64,000 nucleotides of DNA, from positions 1,240,001 through 1,304,000 of the forward strand of contig CALNYS010000004.1 of the NCBI GenBank assembly GCA_942490855.1. The letters are read 5' to 3'. The notes beneath the pieces were generated by a model. That model saw only the letters and a list, made by a program, of their open reading frames with translations, was not told where the DNA came from and did not search any database. Position 1 is the first letter of the stretch. Every line of letters starts with the position of its first letter. Below, one piece after another: positions 51,658-59,466 of the stretch. A program made the translations under genes and the position numbers. Source of the stretch: CALNYS01 sp942490855. Lineage in GTDB: Bacteria > Planctomycetota > Phycisphaerae > Phycisphaerales > UBA1924.

Positions 51658-52833
51658 TTACTCGACGATCGCCACCCGGCTGACGCCCTCGGCGAGCATC
51701 TCGTAGACCATGTTCACGTCGTCATCCAGGAGGCGCACGCAGCCCATCGAACGCTGCTGCCCGATCGAACTCGGGTCCACCGTCCCGTGGATCCCGTACC
51801 CAGAGAGAGCCACCGTGTCCGGGTCGGTCCCCTCGAGACCGATCCAGCGCTCGCCGATCGGGTTGTCCGGGTTGTCGGCGCTGAACCGCTCGCCCGTGCG
51901 CGGGTTCACCCAGTGCGGGTTCACCAGCTTCGAGTCCTGACGCACGATCCACTCGCCCGTGGGCGTGGAGTCCAGCTCGCCCAGGCCCACCGGGAAGGAG
52001 CGGATGAAGACCGCCCCGCCGCCCGCGCTCGTGGGGATCTCGGCGTAGACGTCCATCCGGTAGTCGCTCTTGTCAACGATCGCGTGGAAGGGGCCCTTGA
52101 CGATCTTTAGCGTCTGCCCCACCCGGATGCGCCGGGGGTCGGAGATCTGGTTGATCCGCTGGATAAAGCGCCAGTCCACGTCCGCGCCGGTCTTGCGCGA
52201 GATCCGCGACAGCGCGTCGCCGCTCTCGATCACGTACCGGCTCACCAGCGGGTCGTCCGAGGCGATGGTGGGGGAAAAGAGCAGGCGGTCGTTGATCGAG
52301 GAGATCTGCGCGCGCAGCGAGCTCTTGTCGCCCGGCGCCGTGCGCTCATCGAGCAGCGCTTCAGAGAGCAGGCGACGGGCGTCCACGAGGCGGTTCTGCT
52401 CGATCGCCTCGTACCCCCACATGATGCGCTCGCGCACGTCCTCGGGGCTCGAGAAGACCGGGGTCGCGACCGCGTCGGGGTTCTCGTCGGGCGCCTCGTA
52501 CCAGGTCTCGTCCTGGCGCTCGGGGCGCTGCGCGGCCCGGCTGATCTGCTCGCCCAGCGTCGAACGCGGGGCGGTGTCGCTCGAGGCGATCGGCTGCCCC
52601 ATCCGGAAGACCGGGGCGCTGTCGATCTCGGGGGCGGCGGCGATGGTGTTCGCGGCCTCATTCTCCCGCTCCTCGTTCGTCGCGAGCGCGGGGGTGGTCG
52701 CTTCGGGCTCGGGGAGGAGCGCGGGGTCGGCCGTCGCGTCGCCGCCGTCGGCGATCTCGGTGTTCTCGGCAGACGAGGGCGTCATGAACAGCCACCACGC
52801 GCCCGCCACCAGCAGGAGGAGTACGAAGAGCAT
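51658..52833 (-). CDS. LysM and YkuD L,D-transpeptidase, N-terminus probably frameshifted
   Basis: 391 residues from ATG at 52833. One hydrophobic anchor (MLFVLLLLVAGAWWLFM), a disordered acidic linker, a LysM domain (YVIESGDALSRISRKTG...RIRVGQTLKIV) at about 200-250, then a YkuD domain with PIGERWIGLEG, GIHGTVDPSSIG and the catalytic SMGCVRL. It should form 3-3 peptide crosslinks or anchor proteins to peptidoglycan, supporting a peptidoglycan wall here. Odd: no ribosome binding site precedes 52833. A perfect AGGAGG with ATG at 52951 opens another frame (MTLSSQTRRAPISMRGG) that would join in frame if one indel in the GC-rich run near 52880-52900 were corrected. Confidence 0.88.
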   Translation of the reverse strand: MLFVLLLLVAGAWWLFMTPSSAENTEIADGGDATADPALLPEPEATTPALATNEERENEAANTIAAAPEIDSAPVFRMGQPIASSDTAPRSTLGEQISRAAQRPERQDETWYEAPDENPDAVATPVFSSPEDVRERIMWGYEAIEQNRLVDARRLLSEALLDERTAPGDKSSLRAQISSINDRLLFSPTIASDDPLVSRYVIESGDALSRISRKTGADVDWRFIQRINQISDPRRIRVGQTLKIVKGPFHAIVDKSDYRMDVYAEIPTSAGGGAVFIRSFPVGLGELDSTPTGEWIVRQDSKLVNPHWVNPRTGERFSADNPDNPIGERWIGLEGTDPDTVALSGYGIHGTVDPSSIGQQRSMGCVRLLDDDVNMVYEMLAEGVSRVAIVE

Positions 52834-53082
52834 CCCGAAGCGGCGCGTGCGGCGGCTGGCGCTGACGGCGCGAGAGCCGCCGCCCGCCGCGAGCCCGGCT
52901 CCCGCCGCGCATGCTGATCGGGGCCCGTCGTGTCTGCGATGAGAGAGTCATGTCCATCCTCCTGCGTGAGCCAAGGCGACAGGGTAGCCGCCCCGAACCC
53001 CTTGGATCGGCTCACGCGCGCGGATCCCTCCCGCACGCCCGAGCCGCCGAGACTATCGGTCCTCGTATCGGCCTCTGACGCC

Positions 53083-53670
53083 TCAGCCTGAGCGTTGATC
53101 CGAGAAAACCAGCCCGGATTCCGTCACGATCGCGTCCACCGCGGCGTCGTGCGTCCCGACCGGCACGCGCTCCGTCAGCTGCGCGTCGAAACACACCCCC
53201 ACCCGGCGCACCGAGCGCGGCAGCGCCCCGAGCGCGCGGTCGTAAAACCCGCCGCCCCGCCCCAGCCGTCGCCCGTCGAGATCGAAGGCCACCCCCGGCA
53301 CGAGCACGGCCGCCAGATCGTCGGGCGCGATGATCCCGCCGCCCAGCGGCTCGCGCACCCCGTGGCGGCGCACCTCGACGTCCCCCAGCGAGCCCAGGCG
53401 CATGGGCTCGAAGGTCCCGGCGTCCCAGTCGCACCGGGGCGCCGCGACGCCCGCCCCCGCCGCCAGCCGGGCGGCGATGAACGCGTCCAGATCGACCTCG
53501 TTCGCGTCAGCGAGGTACACGAGCACCGTCCCGGCGTCAGCGAGCAGCCCGGCGAGGGTCTCGCACACGGCCGCGGCCGCGGCGGACCGTTCGCCCGGCG
53601 CGAGCGCCCCGACGCGCGCGCGCGCGGCGGCTCGGGCCAGCGATTTCGCTTGCAGAAGGGCGTCGCTCAT
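53083..53670 (-). CDS. 5-formyltetrahydrofolate cyclo-ligase
   Basis: 195 residues. Family marks: a basic N-terminal KSLARAAARARV, FEPMRLGSLGDVEV, VLVPGVAFDLDGRRLGRGGGFYDRAL (folate/ATP-binding loop, usually GxRLGxGxGYYDR), and GVCFDAQLTERVPVGTHDAAVDAIVTE. It converts 5-formyl-THF to 5,10-methenyl-THF using ATP and clears an SHMT side product; glyA is 2.7 kb away. Starts of this gene and trmL are only 23 bases apart. Confidence 0.92.
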   Translation of the reverse strand: MSDALLQAKSLARAAARARVGALAPGERSAAAAAVCETLAGLLADAGTVLVYLADANEVDLDAFIAARLAAGAGVAAPRCDWDAGTFEPMRLGSLGDVEVRRHGVREPLGGGIIAPDDLAAVLVPGVAFDLDGRRLGRGGGFYDRALGALPRSVRRVGVCFDAQLTERVPVGTHDAAVDAIVTESGLVFSDQRSG

Positions 53671-53677
53671 CGCGCAC

Positions 53678-53687
53678 AGGGTATCGT
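53678..53687. promoter_or_regulatory. bidirectional leaderless promoter: two -10 boxes sharing one TA
   Basis: AGGGTATCGT reads TACCCT on the minus strand (53678-53683, seven bases from the ATG at 53670) and TATCGT on the plus strand (53682-53687, six bases from the trmL ATG at 53694). The TA at 53682-53683 is shared, as at 39760-39769. Confidence 0.55.
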
Positions 53688-53693
53688 GCCCCG

Positions 53694-54209
53694 ATGCCCC
53701 ACCACGCCGATCCCTGGCTCACGATCGTCCTGCACGAGCCGGAGATCCCCAACAACACCGGCGCGATCGGGCGCACGTGCGTCGCGACGGGAGCCGGGCT
53801 CCGATTGATCGAACCCATCGCGTTCGACACCAGCGAAAAAGCCTGCCGGCGCGCGGGGCTCGATTACTGGGAGCGCCTCGCGCCGACGACGCACGCGAGC
53901 TGGGACGACTACCTGCGCGAGGCGGCGCCCCGGCGCACGTGGTTCTTCACCACACGCACGGAGCGACCCGTCTGGGACGCCGCGTTTAGCCCGGGGGACC
54001 ACCTCGTCTTCGGCAAGGAGACCGCCGGGCTCCCCGCGGAGCTGCTTGACGCGCACCCCGAGCGGACGCTGACCCTGCCGATGCTGGCGGGGGAGCGTTC
54101 GCTGAACCTCGCCAACGCCGCGTGCGCGGCGCTCTACGAGGCGATGCGTCAGACGATCGACGCGGGCGGCGCGTCGCTGAACGCGGGCCGGTTCACCCCG
54201 CGGGGTTGA
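53694..54209 (+). CDS. trmL: tRNA (cytidine/uridine(34)-2'-O)-methyltransferase TrmL
   Basis: 171 residues, one SPOUT domain. Marks: TIVLHEPEIPNNTGAIGRTCVATGAGLRLIEP at the start, YWERLAP, LVFGKETAGLPAELLD, and the knot LTLPMLAGERSLNLANAACAALYEAMRQ (usually IPM...RSLNLSNAVAVVLYEA). Length and order match TrmL, which methylates the wobble ribose of certain leucine tRNAs. The 3' end overlaps the convergent S46 peptidase gene by 17 bases. Confidence 0.95.
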   Translation: MPHHADPWLTIVLHEPEIPNNTGAIGRTCVATGAGLRLIEPIAFDTSEKACRRAGLDYWERLAPTTHASWDDYLREAAPRRTWFFTTRTERPVWDAAFSPGDHLVFGKETAGLPAELLDAHPERTLTLPMLAGERSLNLANAACAALYEAMRQTIDAGGASLNAGRFTPRG

Positions 54210-56265
54210 TCTCGCTCACGAGCTCTTTCGCGCGGTAGACGGTCGAGAGCGCTTCGATGATGGCCCGCGCGTCGACGCTGACCGAACGCCCGCGCTCTTG
54301 CGAGAAGATCGTGCTCCACAGGAACGAGTAGCGGTTCCCGTCGAAGACGATCCCGACCAGCTCGCCGTCGCGGTTGATCACGGGGCTCCCGGAGTTCCCC
54401 CCGATGATGTCGTTGGTGGACACGAAGTTGTACGGGGTGTCGGCGTTCAGGCGGCTCTTGGCGAGCGTCCACGAGCGGGGGAGGGCGAAGGGCTCCACGC
54501 CGCCGCGCGCTTCCTCGTGGGCGAACGCGCCCCCGAGGGTCGTGAAGGCGCCGAGGTCCGTGTCCTCCTGCGTGTAGGGCTCGATCGTCCCGATGGAGAG
54601 GCGCAGCGAGAACGTCGCGTCCGGGTACACCGAGTCGCCGAGCACGTCGAACTTCGCCTGCGTCAGCTTGGCGTACCCCTCGGTCCGCGGCGCCTCGACC
54701 TCGCGTTCCCAGCGCTCGCGCACCGCGCGGCTGGGCCCGTCGAGCGCGAGCGCCAGACGTACCATCGGGTCATCAGAGGACTGCACGCTCGAGACGCCGC
54801 CCTCGAGCAGCTCGCGCCGGTACTCGATGTCGAAGAGACGCGTGCCGCTCACGAGCTCGCGCGCCCGGTCGCTGGCGGACTTCCCGCCCAGCGCCCGGCG
54901 CACGACCGGGTGCTCGCCGCCGAGCAGCGCCGTCATCATCCCCAGCCCGCTCGCGACGCGGTCGATCTCGAGGTTCACGTCGATCGCCCGCGTGGTGAAC
55001 AGGCGGTCCTCGACCTGGGCAAGCCGGCTGTCGCGGTACTCGGGCAGACGCTCGCCGCTGGGCTTCTCGAGCTCGCTCGTCAGGCGCACCAGCGTCTCGG
55101 CGAACCCGAAGAGGTCCGACGTCAGCGCGGTGCGCCGCCACTCCAGCGCCGCGTAGCGGGTGAAGATCGCCGCGGCGTTCACCTGCGCCTCGCTCACGAG
55201 GTCCCACGCGTCGCCGTACTTCAGAGTCAGGTCGGGGTCGCTGGTGACGGCGTTCTTGAGCTCGTTCTCGTCGGCGAGCTTCTTCGCGAAGATCCGCGGG
55301 TCTTGCAGCGCTTCGAGCATCCCGCCGATCGCCTTGCGGCTGTTCTGCACGCGCATCAGGTCGGTTCGCGCCACGCGGGCGTTCTCGACCGAGCGGTCGC
55401 GGAAGACGTGCAGCTCGACCTCGCGCTTGTGGAACTGGCGCATCATCATCGGGAACTCGACGTCGCGCTGGAAGCGGATGTGGTCGGCGGTGTACGCCCG
55501 GCGCGTCGTGCCGGGGTGCCCGGCCATGAAGATCAGGTCGCCCTCGTCAACGCCCTCGGTCGTGAAGCGCAGGAAGTGGTCGGGCGTGACGGGCACGCCG
55601 TCCTCGTACGCGCGCACGAACGTGATGTCGAGGTTGTAGCGCGGGAACTCGAAGTTGTCGGCATCCCCGCCGAAGAAGCCGATCGCTTCTTCCGGGCAGA
55701 AGACGAGGCGGATGTCGTCGTACTTCTTGTAGCGGTAGAGGTGGTGCTTGCCGCCGCCGTAGAGCTCCACGACGTCCGAGTGCAGCCCCGTCTGCTCGAG
55801 CGATTCGGCTTCGATCGCCGCGATCGCCGCCCGGCGCGCCGTGGCCGCCGCCGCGGGCTCGAGCCCCTCGCCGGCTTTCTCGACGCGGTCGCTCACGTCC
55901 TCGATCTCGCGCAGGTTAAAGAGCTCGACGTTGGGCATCCGGCGCTCGTCGCTCCGGCTCCGCGCGAGGAACCCGTCGCGCAAGAGGTTGTCGTCGGCGG
56001 TGCTCATCAGCTGGATCGCGCCCGCCGCGACGTGGTGGTTCGTCATCACCAAACCGTCAGGCGAGACGAACGACCCCGAGCCGCCGGGGAACCGCACCGC
56101 GGCTTTCTGCACCTGCTCCAGCCACGCGGCGGAAGGGGCAAAGCCGTAGGTCGTCTCCAGGTACTCCAGCGGCGGCTCGTTGAGCAGCCACATCCCCTCG
56201 TCGGCGCGGGCGAGGGGGGCAAGAGCGAGAACGGCGAGCGCGAGAGCGCAGAGTCTGTGCAGCAT
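54193..56265 (-). CDS. S46-family dipeptidyl peptidase (DPP7/DPP11 type)
   Basis: 690 residues with a signal peptide (LCALALAVLALAPLARADE) and the typical mature start DEGMWLLNEPP. The chymotrypsin-like domain has GGSGSFVSPDGLVMTNHHVA (His; most relatives have HHC), ADNFEFPRYNLDITFVRAYEDG (Asp) and the nucleophile IIGGNSGSPVINRDGELVGIVFDG. In characterised enzymes the residue 18 after Ser separates DPP7 (Gly) from DPP11 (Arg); here it is Gly, which predicts DPP7-like preference for hydrophobic P1. It removes dipeptides from periplasmic peptides and would cooperate with the M3 and S33-like enzymes. Confidence 0.93.
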   Translation of the reverse strand: MLHRLCALALAVLALAPLARADEGMWLLNEPPLEYLETTYGFAPSAAWLEQVQKAAVRFPGGSGSFVSPDGLVMTNHHVAAGAIQLMSTADDNLLRDGFLARSRSDERRMPNVELFNLREIEDVSDRVEKAGEGLEPAAAATARRAAIAAIEAESLEQTGLHSDVVELYGGGKHHLYRYKKYDDIRLVFCPEEAIGFFGGDADNFEFPRYNLDITFVRAYEDGVPVTPDHFLRFTTEGVDEGDLIFMAGHPGTTRRAYTADHIRFQRDVEFPMMMRQFHKREVELHVFRDRSVENARVARTDLMRVQNSRKAIGGMLEALQDPRIFAKKLADENELKNAVTSDPDLTLKYGDAWDLVSEAQVNAAAIFTRYAALEWRRTALTSDLFGFAETLVRLTSELEKPSGERLPEYRDSRLAQVEDRLFTTRAIDVNLEIDRVASGLGMMTALLGGEHPVVRRALGGKSASDRARELVSGTRLFDIEYRRELLEGGVSSVQSSDDPMVRLALALDGPSRAVRERWEREVEAPRTEGYAKLTQAKFDVLGDSVYPDATFSLRLSIGTIEPYTQEDTDLGAFTTLGGAFAHEEARGGVEPFALPRSWTLAKSRLNADTPYNFVSTNDIIGGNSGSPVINRDGELVGIVFDGNRYSFLWSTIFSQERGRSVSVDARAIIEALSTVYRAKELVSEINPAG

Positions 56266-56340
56266 GAGCGGGTCTCCTCGGAGAGATCGTACCGCTGCCG
56301 CGGGCGTGTGTTGCGATGGGTGAGGACGCTCTCTGGAGCG

Positions 56341-57651
56341 TCAGCTCGCGACGGCCGCGGCCCCTGAGGGCAGCGGGAACGCCGCGCACAGCTCCCGCAC
56401 CTCGCCGCGGACGCGCTCCAGCACGCCGGCGTCGCCCGAGGAGGCGAGCACCTCGTCGATCCACCCGGCGATCCGCTGCATCTCGGGCGCCTTCATGCCG
56501 CGCGTCGTCGTCGCGGGCGAGCCCAGGCGCAGCCCGCTGGTGACCCGCGGCGGGCGCGGGTCGTTGGGCACGCCGTTCTTGTTCGTGATGATCCCCGCCG
56601 CCTCGAGCCACGTCTCGGCGTCGGCGCCCGTGAGCTCCTCGTCGCGGGCGCGGAGGTCGACCAGCATCAGATGATTCTCAGTCCCGCCCGACGTGATGCG
56701 GAACCCGTGCCCGATGAGCGCGTCGGCGAGCGCCGCGGCGTTGGTCACCACCTGCTCGCAGTACGTCTTGAACTCGGGCTTGAGCGCCTCGCCGAACGCG
56801 ACGGCCTTCGACCCGATCACGTGCATCAGCGGGCCGCCCTGCACGCCCGGGAAGAGCGAGCGGTTGATCTGCTTGGAGAGGTGCTCGTCGCTGGTGAGGA
56901 TGAGCCCGCCGCGGGGCCCGCGCAGCGTTTTGTGCGTGGTCGTCGTGACGATGTGCGCGTGCGGGAAGGGGGAGGGGTGCACGCCCGAGGCGACGAGACC
57001 GGCGATGTGCGCGATGTCGGCCATCAGGTAGGCGCCGCACTCGTCGGCGATCTCCCGGAACCGCTTGAAGTCGATCACGCGCGGGTACGCGGAGTAGCCG
57101 CAGAGGATCGCCCGCGGTTTGTGCTGCGTGCAGACGTCGCGGACCGCGTCGTAGTCGATCGTCTCGAACGCGTCCGAGCGCGGGTCCGACACCAGCGGGT
57201 AGTGCACCGGGTTGAAGAACTTGCCCGAAAAATTCAGCTTCATCCCGTGCGACAGGTGCCCGCCGTCAGAGAGCACGAGCGACGCGAACGTGTCGCCAGG
57301 CGACATCATCGCCATGAACGCCGCCATGTTCGCCTGCGCCCCCGAGTGCGGCTGCACGTTGGCGAACTCACAGCCGAAGAGCGCCTTGGCCCGCTCCTGC
57401 GCGATCGTCTCGATGGCGTCGTGGTGGACGCAGCCGCCGTAGTAGCGGGCGCCCGGGTAGCCCTCGGCGTACTTGTTGGTCAGGCACGACCCGATCGCGT
57501 GCTGTACCGCGGGCGAGACGTGGTTCTCGCTGGCGATCAGCTCGATCGTCTCGCTCTGGCGCGTCGCTTCCTTGGCGATCAGCGCAGCGATCTCCGGATC
57601 GTGCTTCGTGAGGAGATCGTGGACGGCGTCGTCGGCGGGGTGTGCGGCCAT
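56341..57651 (-). CDS. glyA: serine hydroxymethyltransferase
   Basis: 436 residues, full length. Marks: IELIASENHVSPAVQHAIGSCLTNKYAEGYPGARYYGG, VQPHSGAQANMAAF, GHLSHGMKLNFSG, DIAHIAGLVASGVHPSPFPHAHIVTTTTHKTLRGPRGGLI (PLP Lys in THKT), FPGVQGGPLMHVI, and TSGLRLGSPATTTRGM. It interconverts serine and glycine with THF in one-carbon metabolism. CCGGAGCACCCC precedes the ATG, and a TATGAT sequence lies upstream near 57681. Confidence 0.97.
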   Translation of the reverse strand: MAAHPADDAVHDLLTKHDPEIAALIAKEATRQSETIELIASENHVSPAVQHAIGSCLTNKYAEGYPGARYYGGCVHHDAIETIAQERAKALFGCEFANVQPHSGAQANMAAFMAMMSPGDTFASLVLSDGGHLSHGMKLNFSGKFFNPVHYPLVSDPRSDAFETIDYDAVRDVCTQHKPRAILCGYSAYPRVIDFKRFREIADECGAYLMADIAHIAGLVASGVHPSPFPHAHIVTTTTHKTLRGPRGGLILTSDEHLSKQINRSLFPGVQGGPLMHVIGSKAVAFGEALKPEFKTYCEQVVTNAAALADALIGHGFRITSGGTENHLMLVDLRARDEELTGADAETWLEAAGIITNKNGVPNDPRPPRVTSGLRLGSPATTTRGMKAPEMQRIAGWIDEVLASSGDAGVLERVRGEVRELCAAFPLPSGAAAVAS

Positions 57652-57706
57652 GGGGTGCTCCGGGCTGGGTCGGGAGCATCATAGAGGCCTTCGCGCCAGC
57701 GTCGCG

Positions 57707-58357
57707 TCACGCCTCGACGGGCTGCTCGATCGGGAACCCGTGCCACTTGGACGCGAGCTCCACCCGGCTGTGCACGTCGAGCGTGCGGTAGATCATCTTC
57801 GTGTGGTCGTGCACCGTGTGCGGGCTCTTCCCGAGCACCCGCGAGATGTCCCGCTGGCTCATCCCGGTCGTCAGCAGCGGCACGATGGGGCGCTGCGAGG
57901 GACGCAGGCGGGCCAGGATCGCGGCGCGCCGCGCCTCGGGCTCGGCCACGCGGTGGCGGTACACCTCAGCGAGCAGCGACGCCAGCAGCGGGACGTGCGA
58001 ACGCAGCAGCCCGACGTCGCCCGCGAAGATCACCCGGACCTCGCCGCTGACAAGGTCGGACCCGTACTCGGCCGAGGCGAACAGCTCGTCCTCGTGCCAC
58101 ACCGCGGGCTGGGCGCAGGCGCGTTCCATCCACGGGCTCGATGCGCCGTCTTCGGGGTCGAGGGACGTCCCGGCGGCGGGCGACGACGCGCCCGAATCCA
58201 TCGCCGCGACGGCCGCGCGGGTCAGCCCGTGGGCCGCCATCGCGCACGCGACGCTCTGGCACCACGCGTCGGGGCCCGGCGCCGAGTTGGTCAGGGCGTC
58301 CGACACAACGCGGTTGATCCATGCCGCGGGTGAGATTCCGTCAGTACGAGTCACCAT
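57707..58357 (-). CDS. LuxR-type helix-turn-helix transcriptional regulator without receiver domain
   Basis: 216 residues; ATG at 58357 is chosen over ATG at 58363 because GTGAGGA is then six bases upstream. The last 65 residues are a GerE/LuxR helix-turn-helix: LRPSQRPIVPLLTTGMSQRDISRVLGKSPHTVHDHTKMIYRTLDVHSRVELAS. The N-terminal 140 residues show no receiver Asp site and no clear acyl-homoserine lactone pocket; FASAEYGSDLVSGEVRVIFAG and LRSHVPLLASLLAEVYRHR suggest a GAF/PAS-like sensor. Target genes are unknown. An inverted repeat just upstream could be its own operator. Confidence 0.8.
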   Translation of the reverse strand: MVTRTDGISPAAWINRVVSDALTNSAPGPDAWCQSVACAMAAHGLTRAAVAAMDSGASSPAAGTSLDPEDGASSPWMERACAQPAVWHEDELFASAEYGSDLVSGEVRVIFAGDVGLLRSHVPLLASLLAEVYRHRVAEPEARRAAILARLRPSQRPIVPLLTTGMSQRDISRVLGKSPHTVHDHTKMIYRTLDVHSRVELASKWHGFPIEQPVEA

Positions 58358-58371
58358 GTTCATTCCTCACC

Positions 58372-58391
58372 GCCGTGCCCAGCGGCACGGC
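58372..58391. promoter_or_regulatory. 8-bp perfect inverted repeat before the LuxR-type gene
   Basis: GCCGTGCC and GGCACGGC are separated by four bases, directly upstream of the gene's ribosome binding site. It may be a LuxR-type operator used in autoregulation or an mRNA hairpin. It is not followed by a T-run in either direction. Confidence 0.45.
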
Positions 58392-58457
58392 CACTCGTAG
58401 CGACCGACCGCGCGCGTACGAAGCGACGCGCCGCCGACCCGCGAACTATCACCCAGC

Positions 58458-58463
58458 ACTATA
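58458..58463 (-). promoter_or_regulatory. -10 box (TATAGT) of the LuxR-type gene
   Basis: The minus-strand TATAGT sits in an unusually AT-rich patch about 100 bases upstream of the start, giving a long leader that contains the inverted repeat. No good -35 is visible, so an activator may be needed. The rest of the 175-base gap shows nothing else I can name. Confidence 0.4.
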
Positions 58464-58532
58464 CAACGTCACGTCGAGAACGCGGTCCCAGAACGCCGTC
58501 TTCGCTGTTGGCGGGCGCTAACCACCCCGCGC

Positions 58533-59462
58533 CTACGACGCGTCCAGCTCGACCGACGCCAGCGCTGTGGCGCTCCAGGAGGCCTCCTGAGCGCTCGGCG
58601 GGTCGCCCAGATTCACACGCAGCGCCGCGCCGCGCTCGTGGTCGCTGTTGAGGATCACGCCGCGGTTCGCGAGGTACTCCGCCCCTGTCTCGGCTTTTTC
58701 GTGTCCCAGCAGGAACAGCTCCACGCCCCACGCCTCCGCCAGGCGGTCGAGCGTCTCGGGCTTGTGCCCGCGCCCCCACACCATGAGATGGGCCGAGCCC
58801 TTGCGCGGCTCGTAGTCTTCCTCGCGCAGCGTGCGGTCGAGCACGCCGGGGTCGAACCGGTCGAGCACGCTCGGCGCCGGCAGCGAGTGGGCGCACAGCA
58901 CGCCGGCGCCCGTCCCGCGACCGCTCACCAGAGCCAGCGGCATCGAGCGGATGAAGTCGGCGATCGCGTCGTGGACCAGCGCGGCGTCCGCGCCGAAGAC
59001 CTGGTCCACCCCGTCGTTGAACGCGTCCACCACGCGCACCCCGTCCTTGACGATCCCCGACCCGACGATCTGCGCCAGCTCGTGGTTCGCCAGCAGCGTG
59101 TGCACCTGCTCGGGACGCGACGCTTTGAGCGCCGCCGCCCGCGCCAGCGCCCGGTGGCTGAAGTCGAGCCCGCCCATCTGGAGCTCGCCGTGGATGATCT
59201 CGTGCAGCGTCAGGCGGCGCGGTTCCTCCGGCGTCGCCCGGTCGAGGCGCGCCAGCGACACCACCTTCGCGAAGTGGAACGGGTTGTCGTGCAGGTCGCC
59301 CGTCGCGAGCAGGATCCCGCGGGGCTCGCAGGCGTCAACGGATCCGGTTCGGCACGCGGCGTCTCGGTTGGCCTGGGCCCCCGCGCTGAACACCCCCGCC
59401 ATGGCTTCGGGCGAGCGGGTGTCGATGCCGCTGAGCGGGTCGAGCAGGGCGGCGTCGGGCAA
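58533..59462 (-). CDS. calcineurin-like metallophosphoesterase paired with a protein kinase
   Basis: 309 residues from TTG at 59462 (PDAALLDPLSG). Metal motifs are recognisable but altered: ILLATGDLHDNPFHF (GDxHG-like), LLANHELAQIVG (GNHE with Ala for Gly), VLCAHSLPA (GH-like) and FLLGHEKAETGAEY (GHxH-like with Lys). The spacing fits a PPP-type phosphatase or other calcineurin-like phosphoesterase. The gene starts four bases after the kinase stop on the same strand, so the two are co-expressed. The simplest reading is a phosphatase acting on the kinase or its targets (inference). Confidence 0.75.
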   Translation of the reverse strand: MPDAALLDPLSGIDTRSPEAMAGVFSAGAQANRDAACRTGSVDACEPRGILLATGDLHDNPFHFAKVVSLARLDRATPEEPRRLTLHEIIHGELQMGGLDFSHRALARAAALKASRPEQVHTLLANHELAQIVGSGIVKDGVRVVDAFNDGVDQVFGADAALVHDAIADFIRSMPLALVSGRGTGAGVLCAHSLPAPSVLDRFDPGVLDRTLREEDYEPRKGSAHLMVWGRGHKPETLDRLAEAWGVELFLLGHEKAETGAEYLANRGVILNSDHERGAALRVNLGDPPSAQEASWSATALASVELDAS

Positions 59463-59466
59463 GGGT

